From NCBI GenBank assembly GCA_003171035.1, contig PMXR01000070.1:11713-51865 (forward strand): a stretch of DNA of 40,153 nucleotides, given 5' to 3'. This document shows positions 36,539-40,153 of the stretch, piece after piece. This stretch comes from Chloroflexota bacterium (GTDB taxonomy: Bacteria > Chloroflexota > Limnocylindria > Limnocylindrales > CSP1-4). The number at the start of each line of letters is the position of its first letter. Positions within the stretch are counted from its first letter, which is position 1. The translations under genes and the position numbers were made by a program. Below the pieces are notes generated by a model that ran no database searches, was not told where the DNA came from, and saw only the letters and a program-made list of their open reading frames with translations.

Positions 36539-37313
36539 ACCCGGCGCGGGTCGCCCGATCCGCCAGGTCCGAGCCCGTGAAGATGTAGCGCCCCTGCTGG
36601 TAGGCATCGCGGACGATGACGGCCGCGTATCGCTCCGGCCTCAGGACGCGCAGCAGTTCGACGAAAATCTCCTGCATTCGATCCAGGAACGTGGCGTAGT
36701 CGGCGCTGTTGGCCAGGTCGCCGTGGTGCTCGGTGATCATGTTGTAGTCGGTGCGGCGATTCGCGTGATCCTCGGCGAGTTTGCCGCCGGACATCGTGAT
36801 CGGCAGCTGGATGTTGTACGGCGGATCGGTGGCCACGAAGTCCACGCTGTCCGACTCGATCGCCGGCAGCAGCAAGGTCGAATCGCCGGCCCGCATCTCG
36901 AGGCCGGAGGCGTCGAAGCTGCGCTCGCCACCCGGGTCGGAGACACCGATGTCGGCCAGGAGTGGGCCGCGGCCGTCTCGTTGGGCGGTCAGCTCGCGAA
37001 TCAGCTCCTCGTAGACCTCGACCCAACGCGGCTCTATCTCCAGCCCGATGGCACGTCTGGGCCCCCTCGCTACGGCTGCGCCGAGCAGCGTCCCGCCGAC
37101 ACCCGCGAACGGATCGAGCACCAGCTCGCCGGTCGTTGTGAAGAACTCGATCAGCCGGGCCATGAGCCGCGGCGGCTTGTTGGCCCCGTGCTGCTTCCTC
37201 ACGGCATGGCCCAGCTCGGAAGGGTACGAGGTACCCCAAATGGACTTGGTGAAGTAGAGCCACTCCTCGCCTGAGAGCTCGTTCAGGGTATTCGCGGGGT
37301 GTCTGGGACTCAC
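36375..37313 (-). CDS. Site-specific DNA methyltransferase (N4-cytosine/N6-adenine type), apparently orphan
   Basis: LDPFAGVGGTLLGAA (motif I), FVATDPPYNIQLP (motif IV); GTG start. Confidence 0.92.
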   Translation of the reverse strand: MSPRHPANTLNELSGEEWLYFTKSIWGTSYPSELGHAVRKQHGANKPPRLMARLIEFFTTTGELVLDPFAGVGGTLLGAAVARGPRRAIGLEIEPRWVEVYEELIRELTAQRDGRGPLLADIGVSDPGGERSFDASGLEMRAGDSTLLLPAIESDSVDFVATDPPYNIQLPITMSGGKLAEDHANRRTDYNMITEHHGDLANSADYATFLDRMQEIFVELLRVLRPERYAAVIVRDAYQQGRYIFTGSDLADRATRAGFTVKGDVIWYQSGTRLRPYGYPHSFVPNISHQHVLILRREVRKRESRRLQAPQP

Positions 37314-37505
37314 CCAGCGAGCTTAGACTGCCCGGTCGGGCGACGCAGGCCGTTGCTGCCGCGGCGACGACTGGTACGCGGCCGGCGGCCGGGACTGGTA
37401 CGAAAAGGCTGCCCCCACTGGTGCTCGGTGCGGTTACCCTAGTTTGGTTCGAGGGGAAGAACAGGGTGCCGCGCTGTGCGTCACCGGCTCTGGGACCTCG
37501 AAAGA

Positions 37506-40153
37506 ATGGCGATGATTACTCACGACCGCAGCGGCGCGAGCCGCCTGATAGACGGACGCTCGCCACACAGGCGGCTATGGAGCGACCGTTTCGTTGGCCG
37601 CGAGCGTGTCCTGGAGCGGATCGCCCTGGGCTTGCAGAGCGTCGTCGACGGCAGACCGACCACGCTCGTGCTCTCCGGTACGGCCGGAATCGGCCTTACC
37701 AGGCTGCTGGCGGAAACCCAGCGCCGCATCGGGTCACTGGCCGAGCCGTTTGTCCCGGTCCACGGCCTTTCGCTGCCGGCCACGGCCGGAGTGCCGTACG
37801 CGCCTATTTCGTCGGCGTTGGAACGCTTGCTGGCGCCGCTGCCCGATGACACGCTGGCCGAGCTCGTTGGTCCGACCGGCGATGCCATCGCGCGGCTCAT
37901 TCCCAGCCAGGCGCTCCGGCTCGAAGAGTTGGGGTTGCTACCGGATCGTCCTCGCATCGCCGCCACAGAATGGCGTGAGGCGCGCATGTTCGAGGCGGTG
38001 CTGGGTCTGCTGGAGCGGCTGGGCGAGAGGCAGCCCGTGGCCATGCTGCTCGAGGATCTGCATCATGCGGATGCCGCGACCCGCGGCCTGGCGACGTTCC
38101 TGGCGCGTGTAACTCGCAGCCGTCGAGTCATGCTGATCGCCACCTACCAGCCCGATCGGCTGCTCCGCACCCACCCTCTGCGAGCGACGCTGGCCACGCT
38201 GGCCACCTCGCCGTCGGTGACGAGTGCCGAAGTGGAACCACTCGATCGGACCGAACTCGGCCAGCTAATCGAGGCAATCGAAGGGACGCGGCCATCCTTG
38301 ACCACGCTCCTCCTGGTGGCCGAGCGATCGCATGGCAACCCGCTGATCGCCGAGGAGTTGCTGGCATCCCGTCGCGAGCTCCTGGGCGTGACGCTGGCCG
38401 GCAGCTTCGACCGGCTCGTCACCGCCCGGGCTTCGCTCCGCTCTCCGGAATGCCGGCGCGTCCTGCGGCTGCTGTCGCAGGCCGGGTCGATGGTGCCGAT
38501 GTCGATGCTCATGTCGATGGCCGCCCAGTTCGAGGCTCGGTCAACGGCTCGGCCGCCTCGTTCGCCTTCGGCGGCCCGCCACGGCGACATCCTCGGCGCC
38601 GACTTCGCCGCCGGCGTGGCCGAGGCCCTCGAGAACGGCTTCCTCATCGAGACGTTCGAAGGTCCCGGCGGTGCGGCCGGGGGCGGTCTGCGCGGCTGGG
38701 GCGGCGAGCAGGCCCGCGGGCCGGCCGACTATCGCGATCCCAAGCCCGGGTCGCGCCGCGAGTCGGGCCGCGCTGCGGCTGGACGCGCCGATACGCCGCC
38801 GGCGCGTCGCGAAAGCAGCGCCGATCTCGTTCGAGCCGGCCGCGGTGGCTTGAATGGGCCGGCGCCGGTGGCTGTTTCTGATGAGGAGCGGCTGATTGGC
38901 TTCCGGCACGAACTCATCGCCGAGGCGATCGCCGCGGACCTGCTGCCCGCCACCCGGCGCCGTTACCACGCCGCGCTTGCGGCGGCTCGAGCCGGAGCCG
39001 AGGTCCCCCAGCCGGCAGCGGCCTTGAACCACTATCTGGCCGCGTACGAGGTGGCCGAGGCCGAGGTCGAAGCCCTCGAGGCTGCCACTGCCGCGGAGAA
39101 CCTGGACGCGGGGGCGGATGCCCTGGCCCACTACGAGTTGGCGCTGGGCCTGCACGAGATCACGGACAAGGATGAGCCCGTAGACAGGTCGTCCGACCTC
39201 TACATCCGTGCCGCAGAGGCCGCGTTCGCTTCCGGTGATCCTGCCCGGGCGTCGGCATATGCGGAAGCGGCTGCGGCCGCTCTCGACGATCCGCGCGAGA
39301 GGCTGGCACTCGGCCTGGTGATGGAGCAGCTCGGCGGGTATCGGCGTGCTTCGGGCGATCACGAGGGCTCGCTCGCCGCCTATCGCCGCGCCGTGGAGCT
39401 GGTTCCACCGGAGCCAAGCGCCGCTCGGGCCAGAGTCCTGGCCTCTCTGGCGCAGTTCCGGATGCTGGAGGGAGTCTTCTCCGAGGCGAAACGCTACGCC
39501 CAGGAAGCGGTCGATGTCGCGACCGAGGTAGGGGCGGAGGCCCGGCAGGAGCTGCTCCACGCAACGTGCACGCTCGCCGTCGCCGACGCCTGGGGCGAGG
39601 ACCCCGAACCGGCCGTCTGGAAGCTGCGTCAGACTCGCGACGCCGCGGCCGAGCTGGGTGGCCTCGACGATCTGTTCCGTGTCTACGCGAACCTGACCAC
39701 GGTACTGGACCTGTTGGGCCGCCGGGAAGAGGCGATTGCGATCGCCTACGAAGGGATCGCCGAGGCGGAGAGAGCCGGCCAGGCCACCGTATACGGCAAC
39801 TTCCTGCGCGCCAACGCGGCCGAGTCGCTCTTCTTCCTGGGGCGCTGGGCTGAGTGCCGCCGCCTCTGCCTGGATGCCCTGAGCTGGAATCCGGTTGGTA
39901 TCTGGTTCCTCACGCCGCTTCTGAACCTGGCCATTCTGGAGGTCGCGACCGGCGCCGGCGAGTCGGCCGGCCGGCTCCTCGGCCAGGTGTTGCTGGCCAT
40001 CGAGACGGTCCAGGATCCGCAGTTCTCCGTGCCTGCGCAGCAGACGGCGGCCGAGTACGCACTCTGGCAGGAGGATCTGGTCGATGCGCACAGAGCTGCC
40101 GAACGTGGCTGGCTGCGCGTCAGCGACACCGAAGACTGGCTGCTGATGGCGCG
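37506..40153 (+). CDS. Large AAA-type ATPase/TPR protein (LuxR/LAL-like regulator family), 3' end outside window
   Basis: Open from ATG 37506 (MAMITHDRSGASRLIDGRSP...) to the window end, not in the supplied ORF list; FVGRERVLERI, LVLSGTAGIGLTRLL, VAMLLEDLHHADAAT, TPR-like C-terminal half. Confidence 0.85.
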   Translation, partial: MAMITHDRSGASRLIDGRSPHRRLWSDRFVGRERVLERIALGLQSVVDGRPTTLVLSGTAGIGLTRLLAETQRRIGSLAEPFVPVHGLSLPATAGVPYAPISSALERLLAPLPDDTLAELVGPTGDAIARLIPSQALRLEELGLLPDRPRIAATEWREARMFEAVLGLLERLGERQPVAMLLEDLHHADAATRGLATFLARVTRSRRVMLIATYQPDRLLRTHPLRATLATLATSPSVTSAEVEPLDRTELGQLIEAIEGTRPSLTTLLLVAERSHGNPLIAEELLASRRELLGVTLAGSFDRLVTARASLRSPECRRVLRLLSQAGSMVPMSMLMSMAAQFEARSTARPPRSPSAARHGDILGADFAAGVAEALENGFLIETFEGPGGAAGGGLRGWGGEQARGPADYRDPKPGSRRESGRAAAGRADTPPARRESSADLVRAGRGGLNGPAPVAVSDEERLIGFRHELIAEAIAADLLPATRRRYHAALAAARAGAEVPQPAAALNHYLAAYEVAEAEVEALEAATAAENLDAGADALAHYELALGLHEITDKDEPVDRSSDLYIRAAEAAFASGDPARASAYAEAAAAALDDPRERLALGLVMEQLGGYRRASGDHEGSLAAYRRAVELVPPEPSAARARVLASLAQFRMLEGVFSEAKRYAQEAVDVATEVGAEARQELLHATCTLAVADAWGEDPEPAVWKLRQTRDAAAELGGLDDLFRVYANLTTVLDLLGRREEAIAIAYEGIAEAERAGQATVYGNFLRANAAESLFFLGRWAECRRLCLDALSWNPVGIWFLTPLLNLAILEVATGAGESAGRLLGQVLLAIETVQDPQFSVPAQQTAAEYALWQEDLVDAHRAAERGWLRVSDTEDWLLMA

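Noticed and set aside
38541-40091. 516-aa minus-strand ORF
   Set aside because: Antisense shadow of the AAA/TPR gene that runs off the window edge.

Overview
GC-rich bacterial window, probably chromosomal. Taxonomy cannot be fixed from sequence alone; gene content and style would suit a Chloroflexota or Actinobacteria-like lineage. Most of it is ordinary: GH2 beta-glucuronidase (5'-truncated), a PKD-repeat surface protein, NUDIX, SIMPL, Rrf2, GNAT, ATP-dependent DNA ligase, rhodanese, class V aminotransferase, one tRNA (anticodon TAT), HAD, VOC, an HtrA-like protease, a MoxR/DUF58/VWA/VWA cluster, a membrane-anchored esterase, PrsW, a GNAT-ADP-forming acyl-CoA synthetase fusion, an SH3 surface protein, an orphan DNA methyltransferase, and a large AAA/TPR regulator running off the right edge. 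The most interesting part is an accessory island (about 21.05-26.8 kb) inserted directly after the second VWA gene. Six near-identical 31-bp elements (ACCTTCACCCGTATAGTGTCGGCYYGACTCC), all in the same orientation, plus a seventh right-half-only copy at the left boundary, separate seven single-gene modules. These encode mostly small membrane or envelope proteins, in both orientations. The layout looks like a gene-cassette array, but the elements lack the GTTRRRY/RYYYAAC cores of integron attC sites and no recombinase is visible. Secondary leads are two candidate structured RNAs (13119-13329 and 34233-34381), a tRNA-Ile(UAU), and a degenerate Walker A in the terminal AAA protein.
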